Of a stretch of 64,000 nucleotides of DNA, positions 43,784 to 55,268 are shown one piece after another. The notes below the pieces were generated by a model. That model was given only the letters and a program-made list of their open reading frames with translations, was not told the origin of the DNA and did not search any database. The number at the start of each line of letters is the position of its first letter. Position 1 is the stretch's first letter. Position numbers and translations under genes: made by a program. Origin of the DNA: Arachis hypogaea. Its lineage: Eukaryota; Streptophyta; Magnoliopsida; Fabales; Fabaceae. The stretch is taken from NCBI RefSeq assembly GCF_003086295.3, contig NC_092042.1, forward strand, positions 44,514,137-44,578,136, read 5' to 3'.

Positions 43784-45063
43784 GAACCAGCAGTTACCCT
43801 CCACTTGACAAAGTTAGGCCCCTCTTGGTTGGACCCTATCATCGATTTCCTGGAAAGCGGCAAACTCCCTGACGACGAGAAAGCAGCTAAAGCATTGAGA
43901 AGGGAGGCTGCCAAATATGCGACCATATAGGGACAACTGTTTAAAAAGGGACTCAGCCAACCCCTATTGAAGTACCTACACCCCGAGCAAACGAATTACA
44001 TACTCAGAGAAGTCCACGAAGTGTGCTGCGGTCACCATATCGGGGGCAAAGCCCTAGCGAGAAAGCTCATCTGAGCTGGATACTACTGGCCATCAAAGAT
44101 GGAAGATTCCAAAGAATTTGTGAAGAAATGCGTCAAGTGTCAGGAGAACGCCAACTTTCACAGAACACCTGCTTCCGAACTAAGTCTACTGCGTCCTTCT
44201 GACCCTTCGCACAATGGGGAATCGACCTCTTGGGACCTTTCTCGTTTGGTCCAGGACAAGTCAAATATCTCATAGTGGCCATCGACTACTACACCAAATG
44301 GATAGAGGCCGAACCACTAGCCAGCATATCATCCTCCAATTGTAGAAAGTTCATGTGGAGGCAAGTGATAACTCGATTTGGCATCCCGAAAGTCGTCATC
44401 TCAGACAACGGGACGCAATTCACTAATAAGAAGTTCATAGAATTTCTCGCCAGCCTGGGTATAAAACAAAAATTCTCTTCGGTAGAACACCCCCAGACGA
44501 ATGGGTAAGTCGAGTCCGCAAATAAGGTCATCTTGTTGGGCCTCAAGAAGTGGCTGGATAACAAAAAAGGTGCATGGGCCGACGAACTCGCCTTGGTCCT
44601 CTGGTCTTACCGTACAATCGAGCAATCCTCCATGGGAGAAACCCCCTTCCGCCTGACGTACGGGGTGGACGCCATGATACCCGTGGAGATCGGCGAGCCG
44701 AGTCCCCAGATACTTCTGAAGGGAGTAGAAGAAGCAATAGAAAAGGACCTTGTGGATGAGGCCAGGGAGATGGCCCATTTGATAGAAGTAGCACTGAAGC
44801 AAAGAATGGCCCTGCGCTACAACGCCAAAGTGCTCAGGAGGAAATTTGGAGAAAATGACATCATCTTGCGACGCAACGACATAGGGCTACCGACCCAAGG
44901 GGAAGGAAAACTGGCAGCAAAATGGGAAGGCCCCTACAGGGTCAGAAAAGTGCTCGGCAAAGGCGCCTACAAATTAGAAAAGCTCGACGGCAAGGAAATC
45001 CCAAGAACATGGAATGCAGGTAACTTGAGAAGATTTTATTCCAAGCTCAGGCACGCCATCTAG
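43784..45063 (+). pseudogene. Tat-A integrase (continuation after the insertion)
   Basis: The frame resumes after the caaag duplication with QLFKKGLSQPLLKYL, the HHCC zinc region (VCCGHHIGGKALA, CVKCQENANFH) and the catalytic core (WGIDLLGPF, SDNGTQF, and a Glu after NG*VESANK). It ends with the C-terminal GPYRVRKVLGKGAYKLE segment and a stop at 45061-45063. Stops at 43928-43930, 44072-44074, near 44203 and at 44507-44509 break it. Integrase inserts the cDNA into the genome; this copy cannot. Confidence 0.9.
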
Positions 45064-45230
45064 GCGGTTTGATGAGCTTAATGATCTGTTATTAAACGCT
45101 TACTACAACTATAGACCTATTTAACTGTCGATTAATGTTCACTTAACAAATTTCTCCTTTTATTCTTCCCCGATTATGCATCTCACGACAACATGTTCCT
45201 CATAACGAATGGTAATGGGACAAATGGCTA
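45064..45230. other. Tat-A post-pol remnant
   Basis: Only about 170 bp separate the integrase stop from the LTR remnant. No PPT, antisense ORF or tandem repeat is left, unlike Tat-B. Confidence 0.6.
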
Positions 45231-45359
45231 CCCCGCTCCGCGTCAAGAGCTCGGGACATCGGCTACCCCAACTCCACCCTCACGACCCTGTTTCAGGCTA
45301 CACCCCACCTATCCATCCGAGGATCCCTCCGAACCGTCCGGTACCTGAAATACCGAATA
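45231..45359 (+). repeat. Tat-A 3' LTR remnant (last 129 bp)
   Basis: Aligns base for base in length with 29291-29419 of the 5' LTR. The other 297 bp, including TATA and the TCGGAGTG block, are gone. Confidence 0.85.
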
Positions 45360-45364
45360 GGTTC

Positions 45365-45727
45365 TATCTTGGCATTGTTTTTATTGAGAAGCAAGTCCAT
45401 GTCAAACTTGAAATTTGATTTGAAGAAAGACTAACAAATGACCAATTCTACAGTGCAAACTATTTGGGTTTGAATTTTATCGTTTTACCTTAGCCTTTTA
45501 TATACAACAATATTTTTATTTGAATTTTGTTTTTGCTTGCACAGAAAAGAGTCTACTTGGATATTCCTACAAGAAGATGTGATGCCCCCAAGAATCACGA
45601 GATACTATCCCAAAGAACTCAGGCCAGCAATTACGGTCCGCTAAGCAAGCATTTCAATCAATAACTAAAATATTCTCCAAACAAGATAATACACAATTAT
45701 AGATTGAAAATGCAATAATCTCAAAAT
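45365..45727. other. Sequence between gypsy elements
   Basis: No ORF. A short segment near 45550-45575 resembles the Tat-B post-pol region, so part of this may be older Tat sequence. Otherwise nothing is recognised. Confidence 0.4.
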
Positions 45728-45732
45728 GGAAC

Positions 45733-47257
45733 TGAAGAACTGAAGATGGATGGTTTAGAAGTTATAATAAACTCTCGTTCTAAGTATAGTTACTAAACCA
45801 AGCAATCAACCTTTCTTACAAACGTTTTGGTTGTCACAAGTAACAAACCCCTAAATAAATTGATAACCGAAGTATTTAAACCTCGGGTCGTCTTCTCAAG
45901 GAATTGCAGGGATATGTATTCTTATTATTGGTTAGGAATTTTGTAAATTGGGGGTTTTGAGAATGATGAACGAGTATGATAAATGACAAGTAAAATAAAT
46001 AAATGACTGTAAAATAAACTCTTGGCAAGGTATGAGAAATTAGAAGTCCTATCCCAGTTATCCTTATCAATTGTGATGAGAATTAGATTTTTCTCCCACT
46101 ATGTTAACCTCTAACTATGAAGGTAAGTTAAGTGGATGAACTAATTCAAATCCTCAAATTCCAGTCTTTCCTTGGGAAAAGTTAGAATTATTGGATCTCG
46201 AATTAATCCTTGAAAAATTCCAATTTCAGTCAACACCTCGACTTTGATAACTCAAGCGTCATCAATTATTTAACCCAAGTCAAAAGGAAAAATTCTAAAT
46301 TAAATTGAAAGCATTCATGTAACTAAATCAATCATAAATCTGACACATATCAAATTACGTCTAAACATAAATTCAAGTCATAACATGGAAAGGTTCAAAG
46401 CCAATTGGGCAACATAATTCAAATACAAATAAAAGTATTAGAGTAAATAAAAGTAGAAAATAAATATTGATGGAACATAGAACCTGGAATGAAGATGAAT
46501 TGAACTAAACTAATACAAATCCTAAAATCCTAAATCCTATGAGAGAGGAGAGAACCTCTCTCTCTAGAAACTACATCTAAAACTAAAAATTGTGAGTTAT
46601 GAAAGCATGATATTGAATTAATGGATTCTCCCACTTTATAGCCTCTGATCTGTGTTTTCTGGGCCGAAAACTAGGTCAAAAACAGCCCAGAAGTCGCTGA
46701 TTGTGAAATCTGGTCCGTACAGGTCGTGGCAAAGTGACGCGGAGGCGTCGTACACGCGTCTGCGCGGATTGAAGTTCGCAGATGCGACACGACCGCGTTG
46801 AGCGCGCGTCTGCGACGCCTATTTGTACGTTCACTATGGCGAATTATATATGAAATCGAAGCCCCGGACGTTATCTTTCCAATGCAAGTGAAACCGCATC
46901 ATTTGGACCTTTGTAGCTCAAGTTATGATCGTTTTAGTGTGAGAGGGTCAGGTTGACAGCTTTGCTGTTCCTTCAACTTCTTGTATTTCTTCCACTTTTG
47001 CATGCTTCCTTTCCATCCTTTAAGCTATTCTTGCCCTGTAATCCTTGAAATCACTTAACATACATATCAAGGCATCTAATGGTAATAAGAGAGGATTAAT
47101 ATTAGCAAATATAAGACCAAAGAAGCATGTTTTCAATCATAGCACAAAATCGGGAAGGAGAATGTAAAACCGTGCAAATCATATGAATAAGTGGGCAAAG
47201 GCTTGATGAAAACCACTCAATTGAGCACATGATAAACCATAAAATAGTGGTTTATCA
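45733..47257 (-). repeat. 3' LTR of the second non-autonomous element
   Basis: 1,525 bp with plus-strand edges TGAAGAACT and GGTTTATCA. TATA (minus GGCTATAAAGTGGGAG) at 46628-46643; CpG cluster at 46735-46820. Confidence 0.88.
46735..46820. repeat. CpG-rich cluster in the LTR
   Basis: Dense GACGCGG/CGCGTCTGCG words in AT-rich surroundings, about 100-185 bp upstream of TATA on the element's strand. Repeated in the right LTR at about 63525-63610 with several CpG sites changed to CA/TG. Confidence 0.8.
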
Positions 47258-47260
47258 ACC

Positions 47261-47272
47261 TCCCCACACTTA
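47261..47272 (-). other. PPT of the second non-autonomous element
   Basis: Minus TAAGTGTGGGGA next to the 3' LTR; the same word is at 48080-48091 and 48675-48686. Confidence 0.7.
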
Positions 47273-50067
47273 AACATTAGCATGTCCTCATGCTAAACTC
47301 AAGGAGACCAAATAAATGAGTAGGGAAAGGCAAGACTTATGCAATGCAACCTATGAATGTGAATGCAACTACATGTAAAGATGATTCTACCTACTTGGTG
47401 AAAAGATAAATAAATCTTTCAAGAACAAATATGAACTAGATTTCACTAATTCAAATCACAAAATACAATATGAATAACTTGCAAGAAGAAGATAGCTCAT
47501 GAAAGCAGGGAACATAGAATTGAGCGCTGAACCCTTACTGGTAGTGTATATCACTCTAACTCTCAAGTGTCTAGGGTCAATTCTCTCAATTCTCTACTAA
47601 TCTTGCTTTCTATAGCTTGCTCTTCATCTAACAATCAACAACAATTTAATGCACCAATACACAAATCAAGAGGTCTTTTAAGGGTTGTAATGGGGTTAGG
47701 GTCAAGGTAGGATTGTATTTGGCCAAGTGGACTAAAATCTGAATCCTTAATTAACATAAACTTTCCACCTAACTCAAGACAATTCATTTAATTAAAATAC
47801 AAAATCTAACTTCCCATTAACTGTGTTTACTACATATTTATGCATTCCAAGTTTTGAGTACAGCTCATATGCATTGATTTCACTATTTATTTTGGGGCAT
47901 TTTGTCCCCTTTTATTAATTTCTCTTTTCTTTTTCTTTTTCACTTTTTTTTTTTTATTTTTCTCAATGCATATGATTAATGTATTGAATGCAATAACATG
48001 TGCTCAACCATTATTTTGCACATTTTCACTAAAATATACAACACCCAATTATTCAAACCAAATATTTTCAAACCCAACTTCCCCACACTTAAATCATGAG
48101 CACTTTTACTAGTCTAAGCTAACTAAGAATTCAAATTAAGGACATTATTATTTTTCGCTTAGAGTTAGTAATGAGCTAAAGTAAGTAACAAATGGGTAAA
48201 ATAGGCTCAAATTGGTTTGCAAAGGATAATGGAAGGGTAAGGCCATATGGATATGTAAGCTTAGTGAAACAAGGCCTCAATCATATAAGTGCATGCATAC
48301 ATCAAATAATGGAAATATAGAATTAAGCAAGACAAAGATTACAATTTTAGAGAGAAAAACACACACCAAAAATAAAATATTGGTTGATGAAATACAACCA
48401 ATCAAATAGGCTCAAAATCTCACTGGTTTTGTGTGTTTGAGCTTTAAACCATGTTCCAAAATAATATTTCTTCATACAAGTTCTTCCAAAAAGTTTTATT
48501 CAAATTAGTGAAATAATATAAAAATTTCTTGAAAAAGAAAATATTACTTTAACCAAGTGGTAAAATATGCACAAAATCAAACAAACATGCAATCAAACAT
48601 GCAAATGCAACAATTAACAAATTAACATTGGTGTTGAGAAGGGATTAACTAACCCTCGGAGATCGGTATCGACCTCCCCACACTTAAAGATTGCACCGTC
48701 CTCGGTGCATGCTGAGATGTGCAGGTGGATGGGGGTTGTAGTTCCTTAGCTAGTGGTCTTTGTGTTCCTTTCCTTGCCGATGGTTTGGGAGTAGCTTTCT
48801 TTCTTTACCCTCTTAGTGGCCATCTTGAAAGAGGAAAAGGAAATTAACAAGTAAAGCTAGGGGTTCCAGCAAGGAAGAGAACGGAAAAGATGGTAATCAA
48901 TGCACAGTAAAGAAGAATGACGTTAACATATGGTCATGACTACATGTGAAAAGTCATCAATGGAAATATAGCAAATGCATGTAATAACAATTAAATGCAA
49001 GACGTTTATTGGCATGCTGGCAAAGGCATGAGTAGCATAGATCAAGCATTCAATGTCCAAGTTAGATTACCAAGTCTTCCAAACTAACAATATGTTTGTA
49101 ATGACAATTATAAATAATTAATAAAATATAAAAAGAGTTTTGTGAAAAACAGGCATGAAGGTAGGATAACAAAAAAGTAGTGCGTGATGCCGTATGGGCT
49201 TTTTCACAAACACATAGCATGCATGGTAAATAAGTTATTGAAAGTATTAAATTGAACATGCAAGAAACCCTATAAAAATAATATATAATTGTCAAACAAT
49301 TCTTTGAATAACCCACAAGAAAAATAAATAAATTTCTAACACCAATGAAAATAATGCAATGAATGAAACTATGCAAATAAATTAAATGGAAGTGAAGAGG
49401 GATGAGAAGAAGAAAGTAAGAAAAGGAAGAAGAAAGAAGAAAAGAAATAAGAAAGGAAGAAAAGAATTAGATATAGGGAAGAAAAGATAAGATAGTTGGC
49501 TGCTTTGGAAAAGTTGTGCGGCGTAAGCGACACGGACGCGTGGGGGACGCGGTCGCGCGACTTGCGCTTAAATTAATCAACGCGGTCGCGTCGGTCACGC
49601 GGACGCGTGACTCAGGTTATGCTACTGGTGCGAGGGCAACCTCGCCCTCGCACAACTCTCTGTTCGAATTTTTATTTTTGCCAAATTTTGGGTGACGCGA
49701 ATGCGTGGGTGACGCGTTCGCGTGAGTGGCCATTCGAAGGATATGACTCAGGATATGCTTTTTTTTATGCAGTATGCAGAATGCAATGCTTAATGTGAAT
49801 GCTGTACATGATTCCAGGTTCAATAGAATAAAATAAAACTAAAAAAAACAAACAAAACTGAATAAAATTAAAATTGAAAAAGGAACGATCATACCATGGT
49901 GGGTTGTCTCCCACCTAACACTTTTAGTTAAAATCCTTAAGTTGGACATTTGAGGAGCTTCCTGTTATGGCGGCTTGTGCTTGAACTCATCCAGAAATCT
50001 CCACCAATGTTTGGAGTTCCAGTAGCCTCCGGGGTCCCAAACTAGGTGCAGAAAGTCTTTAAGTAAG
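47273..50067. other. Non-coding 3' half of the second non-autonomous element
   Basis: AT-rich, with no credible ORF. Contains a pyrimidine run on the plus strand (about 47905-47965), two extra PPT words and the CpG-rich cluster at 49515-49730. Confidence 0.75.
49515..49730. repeat. CpG-rich cluster, internal copy
   Basis: Words such as GACGCGGTCGCG, ACGCGGTCGCGT and GACGCGTTCGCGTG recur in a region that is otherwise AT-rich. Located 3' of the gag-like ORF. Confidence 0.8.
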
Positions 50068-51518
50068 TTAACGCAAGTGACAAGGCCCCAAGAGTGTTGA
50101 TTGCCACAAAAAATTCTGGGGTCCCAAACCTTGCTTTTGCACCCGTCCGTCTTCTTGTTGATCCTTAGTGTTCCAACCGGGTGGCAGGCAATCTGAATTT
50201 TCACTAAAGCGGCCAAACAACTTCCTAGACCCATTCAGTTGAGCTCTATACCAACCCTTGCATTTAAACTTAAAGCTTCCAACCATAATGAACCTTGCAG
50301 GATAATTCTTACCACTGACCATCTTCCTCTTACTCTTAATGCCACAAAGAGCTCTAAGTTGACCATCCGTCTCCAGTAGCCCATATTCAAGTGGGAAAGT
50401 AAAGGATAAGGATAGGAATTTTACCCACTTGAACGTTGTGTTGGACGGTAATGGTCTTGGGAGAGATATTTCTAATGAATTTGCAAGCTCCACTCCCTTG
50501 TGCTCTTCTCTGACAACTTCCACCTCTTTGTAAGCTTCTTCAATTTCAACCTCTTCCTCTTGGTAGCTTTCTTCCAGTTCAATCTCTTCTTCATTGTTTA
50601 CTAAGGGCATGGGAGGTTGTGCTTCTTCTTCTTTAGTCTCCATTTCTTGATCAACCTCTTCCAAGTCTTCAACAATGACATGCCTTGGAGGTTGTACACC
50701 CTCCTCAACATTAATTTCAAGCATCTTGGAAGGAGGCTTTATGAATGGACTTTCCAATGGAGGTTCAGCATCTCCAAAGTCTTCAACCACTTCTTCTTCT
50801 TCAATAATTTTGGCTTCCTCCATTTGTTCCAATACAAATTCATGCTCCTTACTGTCCACCGGAGTTTCTAATGTCTCCTTCATGCTACGTTCTGCATTAG
50901 ATTGTCCACATGAAGCCATGGGGGTTCCTTGAGTGTCCGAACATCGGGAAGCTAATTGATTTATCGCTTGCTCCAATTGATGAAGGGTTGCATGAAATTG
51001 ATCCACTGTTTCCTTGAGACGATCCGTTGCTTCTTGTTCCGCTTGGGTATCATAAGTAGGACCATAAGGCTCTTGGATTGATGGATATGGATATGGTGCA
51101 TATGGAGGTGGTGGTTCTTGGAAGTAATTGGGTTGGAATTGTGGTGGTTCTATATATGGTTCATATGGTTCATAAGATGGTTGGTATGGTGGATGAGGGT
51201 TAGGATAATATGGAGGTGAATGGTGAAATTGGTCTTGTGAGTATGGTGGTCCAAAGCTATGTTGAGGAGGGAGTTCATAGGCGTATGGTGGTGGTTGTTG
51301 ATAATCAAAAGAGTGCTCACCATAGCCATTGCCTTGATATGCATCACAGAATGGTTATTGATAGTCCATTGGAGGTGGTTGTTGCCATGAGGGTCGATCA
51401 AATCCTTGTGGCTCCTTCCATCTTTGATTGTTCCAACATTATGCCTGTTCTCATTGTAATTTCCTCTTCCTGCAACATAATTGTAACCAGACTCATAGCC
51501 AAGGGGGTGAGAGTTCAT
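50068..51518 (-). pseudogene. Tyr/Pro-rich gag-like protein of the second non-autonomous element
   Basis: A likely start ATG at 51516-51518 lies 230 bp after the primer site. One shift near 51440 and a TAA at 51355-51357 break the N-terminal part; from 51354 the frame is open for 428 codons to 50068. The N-terminal third is Tyr/Pro-rich (PPYYPNPHPPYQPSYEPYE). A helix follows (FHATLHQLEQAINQLASR), then a strongly acidic, Glu-rich stretch. The C-terminal domain contains KWVKFLSLSFTFPLEYG and GWYRAQLNGSRKLFGRF. I do not recognise the C-terminal domain. A gag-like role is inferred from its position only. Confidence 0.55.
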
Positions 51519-51745
51519 AGTAGTAAGAGAAAATAAAAATAAAAACTAACAAAAAGAAAATATTTTGAAAAAGATATGATTTTTGAAAAAGATAAGATAA
51601 TATTTTAAAAAAGATAAGATTTTTGAGAGAAAAAAAAGATTTGATTTTTGAAAGATAAGAAAAGATAAGATAAAAATTTTAAAATCTGAAGTTTTTTTTT
51701 GAAAAAATATTTACAATAACCAATAATAAGGCATACGTTTGCAAT

Positions 51746-51763
51746 TCCCCGGCAACGGCGCCA
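51746..51763 (-). other. Primer-binding site, tRNA-Asp type
   Basis: Minus TGGCGCCGTTGCCGGGGA, three bases from the LTR edge at 51767. Confidence 0.85.
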
Positions 51764-51766
51764 TTT

Positions 51767-51827
51767 TGAAGAACTAAACATTGATGGTTTAGAAGTTATA
51801 ATAAATTCTCGTTGTAAGTATAGTTAC
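51767..51827 (-). repeat. 5' LTR of the second non-autonomous element, first part
   Basis: Matches 45733-45795 and stops at the gttac target site (51823-51827) of Tat-B. Confidence 0.88.
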
Positions 51828-52362
51828 TGTTCATACCTTGGGTCGAGCTATCCGACCCGGGATGATTGGAGATAAAGCGACCGACCTCTTCAGGTCAGAC
51901 TATCCGATCTCTTCTTAAAGAGCTCGACCAAATTGACAGAAGAGCCCAGTAAAGGGCCCAAATAGAGGAGCACGGCCCAAATCCTAAGGCGGCCTAAGCC
52001 TATAGAGATAAGGCGGTTCCGTTGAAAGATATGCTGACCTCAGCTCAAAGCTAAAGATAAAGATAAGATAACTAACTTATCTTATCCAAAGGTCACATCT
52101 CACCATTATAAATAACATGGAGCACCCAGGTATAACTCATACTCTGATTCTACATAAAACCTGCTTAATACCCTTGCTAACTTAAGCATCAGAGTCCCTT
52201 GCAGGTACCCCCCACCCTTCGGTGACAAAGGATCAGCAGCACATTCAGTCCAACAAGTCGGACGCACCAGCTCCGGTTGCTATTCACCAGCCGGATACAT
52301 CGGTTCCGACCAACACAAAAGATCTCGTCCGAGACCTACAGCTTCAGGTAACCCTCGGAACA
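51828..52362 (+). repeat. Tat-B 5' LTR
   Basis: 535 bp, TGTTCATACC to CGGAACA. TATA TTATAAATA at 52106-52114 and the TCAGAGTCCC-TTGCAGGT block at 52189-52206. Confidence 0.95.
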
Positions 52363-52363
52363 T

Positions 52364-52381
52364 TGGCGCCGTTGCCGGGGA
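52364..52381 (+). other. Tat-B primer-binding site, tRNA-Asp type
   Basis: TGGCGCCGTTGCCGGGGA, one base after the 5' LTR. Confidence 0.88.
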
Positions 52382-52403
52382 ACCTGGAAGTCATCCCATC
52401 ACC

Positions 52404-53629
52404 ATGGTGGACGACCATGACAACGACCACGATTCAGGTCTGGAGGATCGGACACCGCACAAAAACGCGGATGTCACACTACAAAACACTCCGGAAACCA
52501 ACAAAGACAAAGACTCACAAAATTCAGGGGCAATAGAAGCGCTCCTGGATCGCCTAAAACAACTGGAAAAAGAAACCAAACAACAACAGGAAATTGGAAG
52601 ATATCTCCAAAGAGAGGTGCGGCGACGTCAGGAGTTGGAAGAAAAACTACAGCAATTGGAAGCCGATCTCAAATCAAAAGCCCCCTGGCTAATCTCGAGG
52701 AAAATTCACGCAAAGAGCAAGACCCATTCACTAGGGAAATCATGAAAACCAAAATTCTAAAAGACTTTAAACTCCCGGATATGACCCTGTATGATGGCAC
52801 CACGGATCCCAACCACCACCTCAGCAACTTCAGAAGTAGAATGCACCTCACTGACGCCCCAGATGCTGTTCGCTGCAAGGCTTTTCCAACAACTCTCACA
52901 AAGATAGCGATCCAATGGTTCGACAACCTACCCCCGAAGTCCATCTCAAGCTTTGATGAGTTAGCTAAAAAATTCCTAGCCAGATTCTCCATTCAGAAAG
53001 ATAAAGCCAAGCACGCCCCCAGTTTACTAGGGTTCAAACAAGGAGATCGGGAGAGCCTCCGCAACTACATGGAGATATTCAAAAAAACATGCATGGACAT
53101 ACAAAGTTTACCAACGGAGGCTGCCATCATGGGGCTCATCAACGGCCTACGAGAGGGACCTTTCAGCCAATCTATATCAAAAAAGTACCCGACCTCTTTA
53201 GACAAAGTACAGGAGCGGGCAGAAAAGTATATCAACATGGAGGAAAATGCTTGGTTAGGAGAAACCTCAAAATCGGGGGCCTCCTACCGAGACAAAGACA
53301 AGGAATCCAAAAGAAAAGAAGATCGACAAGGGGAGAAAATAAAAAAATACCATAACTACACCCCTCTCAGGGCATCCCTGGTCGAGATATACAAAGAAGT
53401 CTGCCATACAGAAAAAATCTCCCCAGCACGGCCACTCAAAGGCAAAAGGGGAGGAGGAAACCGAAAAGAATATTGTGAATACCATCGAGTCCGAGGACAC
53501 TCCACAAACGAATGCTTCGACCTAAAAAATATCATAGAAAAATTGGTGAGAGAAGAAAAATTTGATCGATTCCTGTGCAACCGAGAAGATGATCAAAGAA
53601 AGAGACGAAGGGATGAAGATACCGACTGA
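52404..53629 (+). pseudogene. Tat-B gag
   Basis: The first part (52404-52745) is an acidic segment, then a coiled coil (LLDRLKQLEKETKQQQEIG). A shift near 52680-52730 leads to the main gag frame (52742-53629, 295 codons), which has the retrotransposon gag core (LYDGTTDPNHHLSNF, IQWFDNLPPKSISSFDELA) and a zinc-knuckle-like CEYHRVRGHSTNEC. The TGA at 53627-53629 interrupts what continues in the same frame into the protease. Confidence 0.88.
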
Positions 53630-54307
53630 ACTGAACAATCACCTAGGACACCGGAAAGACATGTCCACATGATACATGGCGGATTTACAGCAGGTGGGAT
53701 CTCCAAAACCTCTCGCAAAAGATATTTCAAAGAAGTATATCATGTCGAGGGAGAGGAGGAAGCCCTCAACATCCCAGCAATAACATTCACTAAGGAGGAC
53801 GCATCCGGAATCATCACAGGACACGACGATCCCATGGTTATCACCATCATATTAGCAAACGCCAACCTACACCGCACCTTGATAGACCAAGGGAGTTCTA
53901 CCGACATCTTATTTAAGACAGCCTTTGATAAACTCGGCTTAGAAGAAAAAGAACTTAAGGCATATCCAGACAGTCTGTTCGAGCTAGGAGATACCCCGGT
54001 GCGATCACTAGGATACATACCGCTATATACAACCTTCGGAAAAGGAAACCAATCCAAGACTCTCAAAATAGACTACATCATAGTCGATGTAAGCTCAGCT
54101 TACAATGCTCTCATAGGTCGGACAACACTCAACCAACTCGGCGCAATAGTCTCGACCCCACACCTATGTATGAAATTCCCAACTCCAAAAGGGATAGCCA
54201 CGATAAAAGCAGACCAGAAGATGGCACGTCGCTGTTATAACGAAAGCCTAAATCTCAGAGGCAAAGGAGAAGAATTTCACACAATCGAGCTAGGCAGAGT
54301 TCAATGA
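53630..54307 (+). pseudogene. Tat-B protease
   Basis: Same frame as gag. It begins with RHVHMIHGGF and has the aspartic protease motif LIDQGSSTDILF near 53880 (DQG in the place of DTG, common in this lineage) and ALIGRTTLNQLGAI. It processes the polyprotein in active copies. Stop TGA 54305-54307, with RT frame continuing after it. Confidence 0.85.
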
Positions 54308-55268
54308 CGAGGAGAACTTCGTCCCCAGCCAGAGGGCGAGATAGAAAAGATTCAGATCGGGGACACCTCAGAAAAAATAACTAATATTGGCACAATCCTA
54401 AAAGGAGATTTAAAAGAATTACTAATACAATTCTTGCGAGATAACATCGACCTCTTCGCATGGAAAGCTGCAGACATGCCAGGTATCGACCCTAAGCTAA
54501 TGTGTCACAAGTTGGCGGTCTACCCAGGATCTCGACCGGTGCAGCAGAGACGAAGAAAACTTGGGCCAGAACGATCCCAAGCTGTGGAAGAGCAAGTACA
54601 AGCTCTCCTGGAAGCAGGATTCATAAGAGAAGTCAAATACCTACTATGGCTAGCCAACGTTGTCTTGGTGAAAAAAATCAAATGGGAAGTGGCGAATGTG
54701 CACCGATTACACCGATCTCAACAAAGCTTGTCCAAAGGATCCATATCCGCTCCCAAGTATTGACGCTCTGGTAGATGCTTCCTCCGGATACAAATATCTC
54801 TCGTTTATGGACGCATACTCGGGATACAATCAAATCCCCATGTATCCACCAGATCAAGAAAAGACCTCGTTCCTAACACCAAAAGCAAACTACTGCTACA
54901 TTGTAATGCCTTTCGGTCTCAAGAACGCAGGAGCTACTTACCAAAGGCTAATGAATAAAGTCTTCTCAGATCACATCGAAAAGATCATGGAAGTCTACGT
55001 GGACGACATGCTAATTAAAACACAAAATGAAGAGACATTATTGTCCGACCTAGCCCAAGTGTTCGACACCATTAGGAAGCACGATATGCGACTCAATCCA
55101 GCAAAATGCACCTTTGCGGTAGAAATAGGCAAATTCTTAGGTTTTATGCTCACACAAAGAGGAATTGAAGCAAATCCAGATAAATGCCAGGCCATACTCA
55201 ACATGAAGAGCCCAACCTGCGTCAAAGAAGTACAGCAACTCAACGGGAGATTGGCTGCCTTATCTTGA
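54308..55268 (+). pseudogene. Tat-B reverse transcriptase
   Basis: Starts with IGDTSEKITNIG and DLFAWKAADMPGIDP (54434 on), then a shift near 54690 into the frame of 54696-55268 with MCTDYTDLNKACPKD, FMDAYSGYNQIPM, MPFGLKNAGATYQRLM, YVDD at 54996-55007 and FLGFMLTQRGIEANPDKC. Stop at 55266-55268. Confidence 0.9.

Larger units (their letters stand above)
28994..45359 (+). mobile_element. Tat-type gypsy retrotransposon A, interrupted
   Basis: Target duplication ggttc at 28989-28993 and 45360-45364 (identity continues for 8 bp, ggttctat). Internal order: gag, protease, RT, RNase H, a second RNase H, integrase. The second RNase H and its position mark the Tat lineage. The Athila-like element (33529-43778) sits between the second RNase H and integrase. 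The 3' LTR keeps only its last 129 bp (45231-45359). Many stops and shifts; inactive. Confidence 0.88.

Noticed and set aside
45365..45727. A separate transposable element between Tat-A and the next LTR
   Set aside because: No terminal repeats, ORF or target duplication; only a weak local similarity to Tat post-pol sequence.
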